DNA of 64,000 nucleotides from Mucilaginibacter sp. (GTDB taxonomy: Bacteria; Bacteroidota; Bacteroidia; Sphingobacteriales; Sphingobacteriaceae): positions 1 to 64,000 of the forward strand of contig NZ_JAQBOD010000035.1 in the NCBI RefSeq assembly GCF_028288205.1. Direction: 5' to 3'. Position numbers and translations under genes: made by a program. Within the stretch, counting starts at the first letter, position 1; each line of letters opens with the position of its first letter. Positions 44,410 to 52,535 of the stretch are shown here, piece by piece. The notes under the pieces are model-generated. The model did not search any database, was not told the origin of the DNA, and saw nothing but the letters and a program-made list of their open reading frames with translations.

Positions 44410-46167
44410 TTATTTCACCACCACATCATATTCCATCCTGGCAAGCGGGGTACGCATCATTGAGGTCATTTTTTTAATTTGCTCATACACACGGTAGTTC
44501 TCGCCAAGCTCTGATTGAAGTATACGGGTTTTCATCTCTACACCAAAGCTTTGTCCCAATTTGTTGAAAACACTTTTTTGTTCGGGATAGGCAACCAGTC
44601 TGTAATCTTTAAGCTTAGCCTTTTTTGCTGCTGATTTCACTGCATCCTCAATATTACCTAAACGATCTACCAAGCCAATATTAACAGCTTGTGCGCCCGT
44701 CCAAACGCGGCCCTGCCCTATTGTATTAATATATGCCTGTGTTTTATGGCGTCCTGCTGCAACTGCTTTTGTAAAATCATCATAACCATGGTTTATTTCG
44801 CTTTGCAGTATGGCTCTTTCTTCGGGTGTTAGCGGACGGGTAGTATTACCCAAATCGGCAAATTTACCGGTTTTAACACCATCAAAAGTTACACCTAACT
44901 TATCATTAAACAGTTTTTGCATATTTGGCAAAATGGCAAAAATGCCTATCGAACCGGTTATGGTATTAGGTTCGGCAAATATAGAATCGGCAGCACACGA
45001 GATATAGTAACCGCCGGATGCCGCGACATCGCCCATAGAAACTATTATAGGCTTTACCTTTTTGGTAAGCATTACCTCACGCCATATCACGTCTGATGCC
45101 AATGAACTGCCCCCCGGTGAGTTTACACGCAATACTACCGCCTTTATCTTTTTATCCAATCTTACCTTGCGCAAAGCTTTTGATATGGCTTCAGAACCAA
45201 TACTATTATCATTACCCTCGCCACCACCAATATCGCCCGAAGCATAAACCACCGCTATACGATTGGTGGAAATCTCTTTCATATCCTCTTCGCTCTTGCT
45301 ATATTCTGCTATATCAACACTTTTTATATTGTCTTTAGCCTTAACGCCTAAACGTTGTTTAAATTCATCTAAAATCTCGTCTTTATACTTTAAACCGTCA
45401 ACCAGTTTATATTTCAAAGCATCTTCGGGTTCTTTAATACGCATCTGATTTGCATAAGCAAATAATGAGTCTTTGCTTATGCCCCTGCTTTTACTAATGC
45501 CGGTTAAAAAATGATCATATAATGATCCCAGGTATGAGGTAACCTGCAAGCGGTTGGCATCACTCATCCTGGTAAGTACCAATGGCTCAACAGCGCTTTT
45601 ATAAGTGCCTACTTTAATTATCTGTGCCTCTATACCCAATTTATCCAAAGCACCTTTTAAGAAAGTGATCTCTGAGTTAAAGCCATTAAATTCCATAATG
45701 CCTTTAGGATTGATATAAACTTTATCTGCAACGGATGCCAAATAGTAAAATCCCTTTGTATAAATCTCAGAGTAAGCAATAATGAATTTGCCTGATCTTT
45801 TAAAGTCTATCAGGGCGTTGCGTATTTCTTCCGTAGTGGCTTCGCCTGATAGCATATAGCTTTCATCTAAAAATATCCCCTTTATTTTATTATCGGCTTT
45901 TGCCTTTTTTATATTGGCTAAAATATCTTTAAGCCCTATTGCTTTATCGCCGTCAAACCCTAAAAAACTTAATGCGGCCAGTGGATTGTTTGCAGTACGC
46001 TCTGTTATAGGATATTTTATAGCTATATGTAAAACCGAGTTAGCATCAACCACTACCGTATTATCACTACCAGCTGCTATAATACCTATAAAAACTAAAA
46101 TTATAATTACGGTGGTTAATATGATGCCAACGAATGTTGCTAATACAAATTTGAAAAATTGCTTCAT
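44410..46167 (-). CDS. sppA: Signal peptide peptidase SppA, 67K type
   Basis: 585 residues, the long two-domain form. One N-terminal membrane helix (about 5-33). N-terminal half: catalytic Lys in YTKGFYYLASVADKVYI. C-terminal half: nucleophile Ser in VAASGGYYISCAADSIFAE, preceded by LRVNSPGGSS. These make a Ser-Lys dyad across subunits of a tetramer that degrades leftover signal peptides in the membrane. The sequence appears complete. It is monocistronic, with a -7 box upstream and a divergent folK. Confidence 0.94.
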   Translation of the reverse strand: MKQFFKFVLATFVGIILTTVIIILVFIGIIAAGSDNTVVVDANSVLHIAIKYPITERTANNPLAALSFLGFDGDKAIGLKDILANIKKAKADNKIKGIFLDESYMLSGEATTEEIRNALIDFKRSGKFIIAYSEIYTKGFYYLASVADKVYINPKGIMEFNGFNSEITFLKGALDKLGIEAQIIKVGTYKSAVEPLVLTRMSDANRLQVTSYLGSLYDHFLTGISKSRGISKDSLFAYANQMRIKEPEDALKYKLVDGLKYKDEILDEFKQRLGVKAKDNIKSVDIAEYSKSEEDMKEISTNRIAVVYASGDIGGGEGNDNSIGSEAISKALRKVRLDKKIKAVVLRVNSPGGSSLASDVIWREVMLTKKVKPIIVSMGDVAASGGYYISCAADSIFAEPNTITGSIGIFAILPNMQKLFNDKLGVTFDGVKTGKFADLGNTTRPLTPEERAILQSEINHGYDDFTKAVAAGRHKTQAYINTIGQGRVWTGAQAVNIGLVDRLGNIEDAVKSAAKKAKLKDYRLVAYPEQKSVFNKLGQSFGVEMKTRILQSELGENYRVYEQIKKMTSMMRTPLARMEYDVVVK

Positions 46168-46194
46168 TTACTATTATAAATATTTATATCTATG

Positions 46195-46202
46195 CAAACT
46201 TA
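46195..46202 (-). promoter_or_regulatory. -7 promoter box (TAAGTTTG) of sppA
   Basis: Matches TAnnTTTG on the minus strand, 27 nt before the sppA start codon. No clear -33 TTG. Confidence 0.45.
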
Positions 46203-46256
46203 ATAAAACCATGCGGTATAATATTAAGAGCCACATCTATAATATTTGTTACAACA

Positions 46257-46736
46257 ATGAATAACGTATTTTTATTATTAGGCAGTAATTTGGGAGATAG
46301 GAAACTATTTTTGCAACAAGCTATAAGGCATATAGAATATGATATTGCTCCAACTATAAAAATATCATCAGTTTATGAAACACAGTCATGGGGAAAAAGT
46401 GATGAACCTGATTATTTAAATCTTGTTATCGAGCTGCAAACCGAACTATCGGCCCAAACCATACTTGAAAAAATATTAGCTATTGAAAATGTGATGGGGA
46501 GAAAGCGGGAAGAGAAATGGGGACCGCGTATTATTGATATTGATATTTTATATTATAACGCGGCTATTATTGATGAACCTGGCTTGCAAGTACCTCACCC
46601 TGAATTACATAACCGCCGGTTTACTTTAGAGCCGCTGGCAGAAATAGCGCCTGATCTTATTCACCCGGTTTTACACAAGAGCAGCTTACAATTGAAAAAA
46701 GATTTGAAAGATAACTTAATTGTAAAAAAATTATAA
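46257..46736 (+). CDS. folK: 2-amino-4-hydroxy-6-hydroxymethyldihydropteridine pyrophosphokinase
   Basis: 159 residues, usual length. FLLLGSNLGDRKLFL at the start, SSVYETQSWG, VMGRKREEKWGPRIIDIDIL with the metal-binding Asp pair, and VPHPELHNRRFTLEPLAEIAP. It transfers pyrophosphate from ATP to the pterin in folate synthesis. A small Hpt gene follows 24 bp downstream on the same strand and may be co-transcribed. Confidence 0.95.
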   Translation: MNNVFLLLGSNLGDRKLFLQQAIRHIEYDIAPTIKISSVYETQSWGKSDEPDYLNLVIELQTELSAQTILEKILAIENVMGRKREEKWGPRIIDIDILYYNAAIIDEPGLQVPHPELHNRRFTLEPLAEIAPDLIHPVLHKSSLQLKKDLKDNLIVKKL

Positions 46737-46760
46737 ATTTGAGTTTATATAACTCCTTAT

Positions 46761-47132
46761 ATGTCAAACACATCACCCGATCTTGATCTTTCCCTATTGC
46801 ATGAAATTGCAGATGGCAGCAATGAATTTATTATTGAGTCGATAGATATGTTTTTACAGCAAACCCCATCCTCATTACAGGATATAAGCAATGCATTAGA
46901 GGAAATGGATTGGGCAACGGCATCATCGGCAGCACATAAGCTAAAAGCTACCCTGGGATTTTTTGGCATGTTAAATAGCCAGGCATTAATTCAACATATT
47001 GAATTAAGCTGCAAAACGGGTGCGCCAAATTCCGCGGATGTATCAACCAAGTTTGACGAGGTGCGGGAATTAATAGCTGCTAATACCATCGCCCTATTAA
47101 AGATAAAAGAAGAAACTGAAGCTAAGCTTTAA
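46761..47132 (+). CDS. Histidine-containing phosphotransfer (Hpt) domain protein
   Basis: 123 residues, a single four-helix Hpt domain. The phospho-acceptor is in SSAAHKLKATLGFFGM (about residue 59), with the usual HKLK and G-F-x-M context; IESIDMFLQQTPSSLQDI is the preceding helix. It should shuttle phosphate between hybrid kinases and response regulators. No kinase or regulator is adjacent; the hybrid kinase at 32572 is a possible donor (inference). Its TAA overlaps the stop codon of purS on the other strand by two bases. Confidence 0.88.
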   Translation: MSNTSPDLDLSLLHEIADGSNEFIIESIDMFLQQTPSSLQDISNALEEMDWATASSAAHKLKATLGFFGMLNSQALIQHIELSCKTGAPNSADVSTKFDEVRELIAANTIALLKIKEETEAKL

Positions 47133-47383
47133 ATCTGCTCTATTGTATAGCTATAGCTCTCCATAATTAAATTAGCCAATAAATTTTTACAGGCCAACTC
47201 AACTTTTTCATGAGCAATTGCTGCGCTATCGGCTTCTATTTGCAGGGAGATGTGCTTGCCAATGCGTATGTTTTGTATTTCGGCCAGGCCCAAATTTTTC
47301 ATACTTCCGGTTACGGCTTTTCCTTGTGGGTCAAGTATTTCTTTTTTGGGCATTACGTCTATTTCAGCCTGGAATGTTGTCAT
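47129..47383 (-). CDS. purS: Phosphoribosylformylglycinamidine synthase subunit PurS
   Basis: 84 residues. The compact PurS fold shows FQAEIDVMPKKEILDPQGKAV with the conserved LDPQG, then GLAEIQNIRIGKHISLQI and a helix VELACKNLLANLI. It bridges PurL and PurQ in step four of purine synthesis in organisms with the three-subunit enzyme. purL and purQ are not in the window. Its start overlaps the end of pssA by 20 bp, so they are translationally coupled or share a transcript. Confidence 0.9.
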   Translation of the reverse strand: MTTFQAEIDVMPKKEILDPQGKAVTGSMKNLGLAEIQNIRIGKHISLQIEADSAAIAHEKVELACKNLLANLIMESYSYTIEQI

Positions 47384-48086
47384 CTGCTATTTTAAATTGA
47401 ATTATGGATAAAGTGATATAGATAAATATAACCACCGGAACTGCAACAAATTTAAAAAATAGTATCAATATTGCCGAAAACAACAGCAGTAAATAGCGAT
47501 ATATATTTTTGTTGAAGTCTTTGTTTTTAAACTTAAGCGACATCAGCGGCAGTTCGGCTACTAACAGCGCGCACATAACCACTACAAATACAGTTAAACC
47601 GTAAGGGTTTAATATATAAACCGCCAAATTGCTGTATTGCTGAATTATTAGCGGAAACGAAGCAATCAATATAGCGTTGGCCGGTGTTGGTAAACCAATA
47701 AATATTTCGGCCTGGCGGCTATCTGTATTAAACTTAGCCAGCCTGAGTGCCGAAAATACGGGTATTAAAAAGGCGCTAAAGTTTAAAAACATACTTACAT
47801 GAGGTATCTGCGGCGCCTGTAAAAACAGCTCGTATAATATAACTGATGGCAAAACGCCGAAACTAACCATATCAGCCAGCGAATCCAGTTCTTTGCCGAT
47901 ACCCGAAAAAGATTGGAGCACACGCGATGCAAAACCATCAAAGAAATCAAAAATAGCTGCTAAAAAAAGCGCGTAGGCTGCAAATATTAAATTTTCCTGG
48001 AATGCAAAAACAATACCAACACACCCGCTAAACAGGTTTGCACAGGTAATGGCATTGGGTAGGTGTTTTTTAACCCGCTTCTTCAT
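47364..48086 (-). CDS. pssA: CDP-diacylglycerol-serine O-phosphatidyltransferase
   Basis: 240 residues with six to eight membrane helices. The CDP-alcohol phosphotransferase motif reads FFDGFASRVLQSFSGIGKEL, continuing DSLAD, giving the Asp-Gly ... Arg ... Gly ... Asp ... Asp pattern at about residues 48-72. It makes phosphatidylserine, the precursor of phosphatidylethanolamine, in the inner membrane. It is upstream of purS and downstream of rho in the same direction, with a hairpin terminator between rho and it. Confidence 0.93.
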   Translation of the reverse strand: MKKRVKKHLPNAITCANLFSGCVGIVFAFQENLIFAAYALFLAAIFDFFDGFASRVLQSFSGIGKELDSLADMVSFGVLPSVILYELFLQAPQIPHVSMFLNFSAFLIPVFSALRLAKFNTDSRQAEIFIGLPTPANAILIASFPLIIQQYSNLAVYILNPYGLTVFVVVMCALLVAELPLMSLKFKNKDFNKNIYRYLLLLFSAILILFFKFVAVPVVIFIYITLSIIQFKIADDNIPG

Positions 48087-48125
48087 TTCGGTGGGAAGGT
48101 ATCAAACTTATATTAAGTGTTTATT

Positions 48126-48151
48126 ATTTGCAGGTAAATATACCTGCAAAT
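48126..48151 (-). terminator. Hairpin after rho
   Basis: ATTTGCAGGTA (48126-48136) and TACCTGCAAAT (48141-48151): 11-bp perfect stem with a 4-nt loop, 16 bp past the rho stop codon. Confidence 0.7.
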
Positions 48152-48166
48152 AGCAAACCAAAATTA

Positions 48167-49783
48167 TTAAGAATTCATGGATATTAAGAACTCTTCGTTA
48201 GTTTTTGTACCTCTTATCTGGCTTTGTAAGAATTCCATCGCCTCAATTGAGTTCATATCAGCCAAGTGGTTACGCAGTATCCATATACGTTGTAAGGTTT
48301 CCCTGTCTAACAACAAATCATCACGACGGGTACTTGAAGCAGTAATATCAATAGCCGGGAACACTCGTTTATTTGATAATTTACGATCCAGCTGTAACTC
48401 CATGTTACCTGTACCTTTAAATTCTTCAAATATAACCTCGTCCATTTTTGATCCGGTTTCTGTTAAAGCGGTAGCAATAATGGTTAATGAGCCGCCATCT
48501 TCAATATTACGGGCCGCACCAAAAAAGCGTTTAGGCTTGTGCAACGCGTTAGCATCAACACCACCTGATAATATTTTACCTGATGCAGGTGCCACTGTAT
48601 TATAAGCACGCGCCAAACGGGTTATAGAATCTAATAGTATAACTACGTCATGGCCGCATTCAACCATGCGCTTAGCTTTTTCTAATACAATGTTAGCTAT
48701 CTTCACATGACGCTCTGCTGGCTCATCAAATGTTGATGAAACAACTTCGGCACGTACGCTGCGGGCCATATCGGTAACCTCTTCAGGGCGTTCGTCTATC
48801 AGCAGGATGATCAAATATACTTCAGGGTGGTTCTTGGCGATAGCGTTGGCCACATCCTTTAATAACATTGTTTTACCTGTTTTAGGCTGTGCCACAATTA
48901 AACCACGCTGCCCCTTACCTATCGGCGAGAACAGGTCCATAATACGGGTTGAGTAATTACCCGGATCTGTAAACAAGCTCAGTTTTTCTGATGGGAAAAG
49001 AGGTGTTAAGTGATCAAACGGAACACGGTCACGCACTTCGGCAGGTATACGGCCATTAATGGCTTCTACACGTACCAATGGGAAATATTTTTCACCTTCT
49101 TTTGGCGGGCGTATGCTTCCGCGAACGGTATCGCCGGTTTTAAGGCCGAATAATTTTATTTGTGATTGCGATACGTAAATATCATCAGGAGACGTCAAAT
49201 AGTTGTAATCAGACGAACGCAGGAAACCATAACCATCCGGCATAATTTCCAATACACCTTCGTTTACAATAACATTATCAAAATCAAGATTAATAGCAGG
49301 ATCCTGGCTTTTTTGATTATTAACCCGGCGCTCAAATTTCTGCGGGCGACTATCAGTAGCAGGTTCTTCAGCCATGGCCAACGGCATTCCGCTTTCCTGT
49401 TGCTCTGCATCCGGTTCAGTTACTGCCGCAGTTATCGCTTCTTCGCCTTCATCTGTCTGCGGCTCATCATCCTGCAGGTCAAATAAATTTGTATCATCTA
49501 ACGGCACATCCACCCGCGGCAGATTAGTGTTTTTTATGGTACGTATTCGATTACGTGTTTTCTTTTCGCCGCCTTCTTCTGTATTGGATACAGTAATTTC
49601 GGCGTAGTTATTTTCTACGGTATTTTGTTGTGCTCTTGCAGCATCAATTAATTGCTGCATTTGTACAATATTGGTTATTAGCTCAGGCTTTCTAAGTGCA
49701 TCGGCATCAGCTATACCTAAACTTTTAGCAATTTCGCGCAACTCAGAAACGAGTTTGTCGTTCAATTCGATTTTATCAGACAT
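48167..49783 (-). CDS. rho: Transcription termination factor Rho with a long acidic insertion
   Basis: 538 residues against 419 in E. coli. Rho_N helices about 5-45 ([20 protein letters not shown]). Residues about 52-165 form a low-complexity, mostly acidic insertion with a basic patch ([14 protein letters not shown]). The cold-shock RNA-binding domain is about 170-245 ([16 protein letters not shown]). The ATPase follows: Walker [23 protein letters not shown], and the Q/R-loop segment [20 protein letters not shown]. It is the hexameric helicase ending transcription. A comparable disordered insertion in Bacteroides thetaiotaomicron Rho has been reported to drive condensate formation; whether this one does is inference. 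Confidence 0.95.
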   Translation of the reverse strand: MSDKIELNDKLVSELREIAKSLGIADADALRKPELITNIVQMQQLIDAARAQQNTVENNYAEITVSNTEEGGEKKTRNRIRTIKNTNLPRVDVPLDDTNLFDLQDDEPQTDEGEEAITAAVTEPDAEQQESGMPLAMAEEPATDSRPQKFERRVNNQKSQDPAINLDFDNVIVNEGVLEIMPDGYGFLRSSDYNYLTSPDDIYVSQSQIKLFGLKTGDTVRGSIRPPKEGEKYFPLVRVEAINGRIPAEVRDRVPFDHLTPLFPSEKLSLFTDPGNYSTRIMDLFSPIGKGQRGLIVAQPKTGKTMLLKDVANAIAKNHPEVYLIILLIDERPEEVTDMARSVRAEVVSSTFDEPAERHVKIANIVLEKAKRMVECGHDVVILLDSITRLARAYNTVAPASGKILSGGVDANALHKPKRFFGAARNIEDGGSLTIIATALTETGSKMDEVIFEEFKGTGNMELQLDRKLSNKRVFPAIDITASSTRRDDLLLDRETLQRIWILRNHLADMNSIEAMEFLQSQIRGTKTNEEFLISMNS

Positions 49784-50097
49784 GATATGAATTATAGTTC
49801 AAAAGGATTTTTATTACGATAGTTATTCGTGAGTCTTAAATGTATTATGCTCAGGTTGTTTTGAAAGAAATTTATTTGCAGCTTGTTTTGCAATGTTTAA
49901 AACCAGTAACCTTATATGATAAATAACGTGGAATTTTAAAATTGTTTCTTTAGTGCAAGAAAAATTCAAAGGATAACACTGCAATTTTAAGCAAATAATT
50001 TAAAATATCAAACTTTTTAAAAAAATATCTTTAAATAAGCCAACAGTTAAAGTAATTTTTAGTTTTTTTGAGCCTACAAAAAATCCAGCACCCTTCC
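49784..50097. other. Gap of about 314 bp between divergent rho and pyrF
   Basis: Very AT-rich with A- and T-runs and no ORF of note. No perfect TAnnTTTG box on either strand; near-misses exist with one extra spacer base (TATCCTTTG for rho). I see no hairpin stronger than expected by chance. The rho side may hold a long leader used for autogenous control, which is known for rho in other bacteria. Confidence 0.4.
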
Positions 50098-50931
50098 ATG
50101 ATTACACGCCCGCAACTGATAGACCAGATCAAACAAAAAAAATCCTTTTTATGCGTAGGGCTGGATACTGATCTTGATAAGATACCCCAATTTTTAAAAC
50201 AATACCCCGACCCTATACTTGAGTTTAATAAACGCATAATTGATGCTACCAAAGACTTGTGTGTGGCTTATAAACCAAACTCGGCTTTTTATGAAAGTTA
50301 TGGTGTTAAAGGGCTGCAAAGCTTGATTGATACCTGGAAATATTTGCCCACCAATTGTTTAAATATAATCGATGCCAAGCGCGGCGATATTGGCAATACC
50401 TCTGATAAATATGCCAAAGCTTTTTTTGATGAAGCAACGTCAGGAATGAGCTTTGATGCCATTACGGTTACGCCTTATATGGGGAACGACAGTGTTACCC
50501 CTTATTTAAAGTATGATGGTAAATGGGTTATTATACTCGCCCTTACCTCATCCGTAGGCAGTAAAGATTTTCAATATTTAGAAACCGGCGATGGCTATCT
50601 GTACGAAGCTGTGATTAAAAAGGCCAATACCTGGGGAGGTGCCGATAGGATAATGTATGTAGTTGGCGCCACAAAAAACACCGAGTTTACCGCTATACGC
50701 AAATATGCTCCCAATAACTTTTTACTGGTACCCGGCGTAGGCGCACAAGGCGGCAGCCTGGAAGATGTATGCAAATATGGCATGACCAAAGATTGCGGCC
50801 TTTTAATAAATGCCTCGCGCTCCATCATCTACGCCGGTAATGGTGAGGACTTTGCAGATGCCGCGCGTGCCGAAGCATTGAAGATGCAGCAGCAAATGCA
50901 GGTGGAGTTGGAGAAAGCGGGAGTGATTTAA
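50098..50931 (+). CDS. pyrF: Orotidine 5'-phosphate decarboxylase, group 2
   Basis: 277 residues from the ATG at 50098; the frame runs upstream to a TTG at 50068, but the extra ten residues are not conserved. [16 protein letters not shown], the catalytic [15 protein letters not shown] (Asp-Lys-Asp tetrad part), [14 protein letters not shown] and [11 protein letters not shown] identify the longer group 2 form. It makes UMP, the last step of de novo pyrimidine synthesis. It converges on the nuclease gene at 50976 with a 44-bp gap. Confidence 0.95.
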   Translation: MITRPQLIDQIKQKKSFLCVGLDTDLDKIPQFLKQYPDPILEFNKRIIDATKDLCVAYKPNSAFYESYGVKGLQSLIDTWKYLPTNCLNIIDAKRGDIGNTSDKYAKAFFDEATSGMSFDAITVTPYMGNDSVTPYLKYDGKWVIILALTSSVGSKDFQYLETGDGYLYEAVIKKANTWGGADRIMYVVGATKNTEFTAIRKYAPNNFLLVPGVGAQGGSLEDVCKYGMTKDCGLLINASRSIIYAGNGEDFADAARAEALKMQQQMQVELEKAGVI

Positions 50932-50941
50932 TAAACTGTTC

Positions 50942-50975
50942 CCCAGCGTCATTGCAAGGACGTTCGGGGAGGAAA
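50942..50975. repeat. Fragment of the CGTCATTGCGAGG repeat in a convergent gap
   Basis: CGTCATTGCAAGGACG (50947-50962) resembles the end of the MITE-like element at 14637. It sits in the loop of a small hairpin (TCCCC ... GGGGA) between two stop codons and may serve as terminator. Confidence 0.5.
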
Positions 50976-52340
50976 TTAGGAAAACTCAACCTTCCTTTGC
51001 GGGAATTTCTCCGCATAATTAGCTACCAGATTTTTAATATAATCATTACCCGGGTATGGCGTAATATAGTTTTTAAGCTGCTGTAAGCTCTCTACATCAA
51101 AATAGTGCGAGATATACCCCATGCCATAAAACTTGCCTTTCTCGACCAGTATACAGCTATGCTCGTCGTCGGTACGGCCCTCATCGCGGATGGCGAAGGT
51201 GGGCAGCGCCTTGTTTAGTTCGGCAATGGCGAGGTCTACTTTTTGGTTATAGCTATCGGCTGTTTCTATTCCGGTGCAGGCGCATTGATCCTGCGCAGTG
51301 CCGGTACACGGTTCTGTATTATTTTGAATGAAGCAAAGCTTAGGGCAAAGCTTAAAGGTATCAATCAATTGGTTCAATATGGCACGGCCCTCCAGTATGG
51401 AGTTGCAGGTATAAATTGCCCCGGTGTATTTACGGTGCTTATCAACCGCCAAACGCATATAGCCACGCTGATCTTCGAACATATATAAGCCATAAGCATG
51501 TTCAAAGCGTTTTAATGAGCGGTTATATTTTGGCCACAGGCGCTTTATCTCTACAGCCTCTAATACAAAAGCTATCAGCTCTGTACCGCAAACCTGGTGA
51601 GTTATCTGATGAATATTGCGCATAAACTCCTGCCGCTGCAGGCCCGGGTTATTGCCCGTAAAATGACTGCTTACCCGTTTCTTTATATTTTTGGCCTTAC
51701 CTACGTATATCACCTTCCCTTTTTGATCATGGAAATAATATACGCCCGGTGTTGACGGCAATTGCTGTACCGCGGTTTTTGGCAAATTCGGCGGCAGTAC
51801 CTGTTCTTTAGAGTCTTGTTTCAGGGCCTGTTTAATATGATCCTCTTTATCGTTACGTAGCAGCAGGCTAAATAATTCGGATGTAGCGTCCGCGTCGCCC
51901 ATGGCGCGGTGACGGCTTTCGTTATCAATACCTAAATGCCGGCAAAGCTTGCCTAAGCTGTAGGATGGTAGTCCCGGTAATATTTTTCGGCCCAGCCTAA
52001 CGGTACATAATTTGTTGCTCTGCAGCTCATACCCTGCCACGGCTAAATGATAGCGCACAAAAGAATAATCGAAATTTACGTTATGGGCAACAAATATTTT
52101 GCCGTGCAGCATATGGTAAATATCGGCAGCCACATCTTCAAACGGCGGGGCTACGGCTACCATTTCGTTGGTAATGCCGGTTAGGGCGCGTATGTAAATA
52201 GGTATGTCCCTGCGGGGATTTACAAGTGTGCTAAAGCGTTTGGTTACTTTTTTACCATCATGTAAGCAAATAGCAATTTCGGTTATACCATTTGCGCTGG
52301 CATGCCCTCCCGTGGTCTCGATATCTACAATTGCATACAT
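50976..52340 (-). CDS. DEDDh exonuclease fused to a UvrC-type GIY-YIG nuclease
   Basis: 454 residues. Residues 1-170 are a Pol III epsilon-like DEDDh exonuclease: IVDIETTG (Asp6, Glu8), AHNVNFDYSFV and HRAMGDADAT (His-Ala-x-x-Asp). Residues about 198-280 are a GIY-YIG endonuclease: GVYYFHDQKGKVIYVGKAKN, KRVSSHF. A Cys cluster follows as in UvrC/Cho (CFIQNNTEPC, then CACTG). The rest resembles the Cho-like C-terminal region without UvrB or HhH domains. Likely a repair nuclease that incises and trims, acting beside UvrAB; the role is inferred from domains. Monocistronic. Confidence 0.9.
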   Translation of the reverse strand: MYAIVDIETTGGHASANGITEIAICLHDGKKVTKRFSTLVNPRRDIPIYIRALTGITNEMVAVAPPFEDVAADIYHMLHGKIFVAHNVNFDYSFVRYHLAVAGYELQSNKLCTVRLGRKILPGLPSYSLGKLCRHLGIDNESRHRAMGDADATSELFSLLLRNDKEDHIKQALKQDSKEQVLPPNLPKTAVQQLPSTPGVYYFHDQKGKVIYVGKAKNIKKRVSSHFTGNNPGLQRQEFMRNIHQITHQVCGTELIAFVLEAVEIKRLWPKYNRSLKRFEHAYGLYMFEDQRGYMRLAVDKHRKYTGAIYTCNSILEGRAILNQLIDTFKLCPKLCFIQNNTEPCTGTAQDQCACTGIETADSYNQKVDLAIAELNKALPTFAIRDEGRTDDEHSCILVEKGKFYGMGYISHYFDVESLQQLKNYITPYPGNDYIKNLVANYAEKFPQRKVEFS

Positions 52341-52364
52341 GATGTTAAATTTACTAACAAATTT

Positions 52365-52533
52365 AGTGATTAGTTAATTAGAGATTGGAGATCAGTTGAA
52401 ATATATATTTTATTTATAGTCAATTCGAACGATAATGAAAAAGAGCGTTGTACCACAAAAAAAGACCCACGATAAATCGCGGGCCATATAACTAATCTCT
52501 AATTAACTAATCTCTAATTAACTAATCTCTAAT
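52365..52533. repeat. Triple 15-bp tandem repeat with an inverted partner
   Basis: TAACTAATCTCTAAT occurs three times without a mismatch at 52489-52503, 52504-52518 and 52519-52533, ending two bases before the yidC stop codon. AGTGATTAGTTAATTAGAG (52365-52383) is the complement of the outer copy, so the whole 170-bp gap can fold back on itself around the terminator. Confidence 0.8.
52455..52485 (-). terminator. Rho-independent terminator of yidC
   Basis: CCCaCGAT (52466-52473) / ATCGcGGG (52476-52483) hairpin; on the minus strand it is followed by TCTTTTTTT. Confidence 0.85.
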
Positions 52534-52535
52534 CA

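Noticed and set aside
52489-52533. Origin-type iteron cluster
   Set aside because: Three 15-bp repeats alone, no DnaA-type boxes or replication gene; the arrangement around a terminator explains it better.
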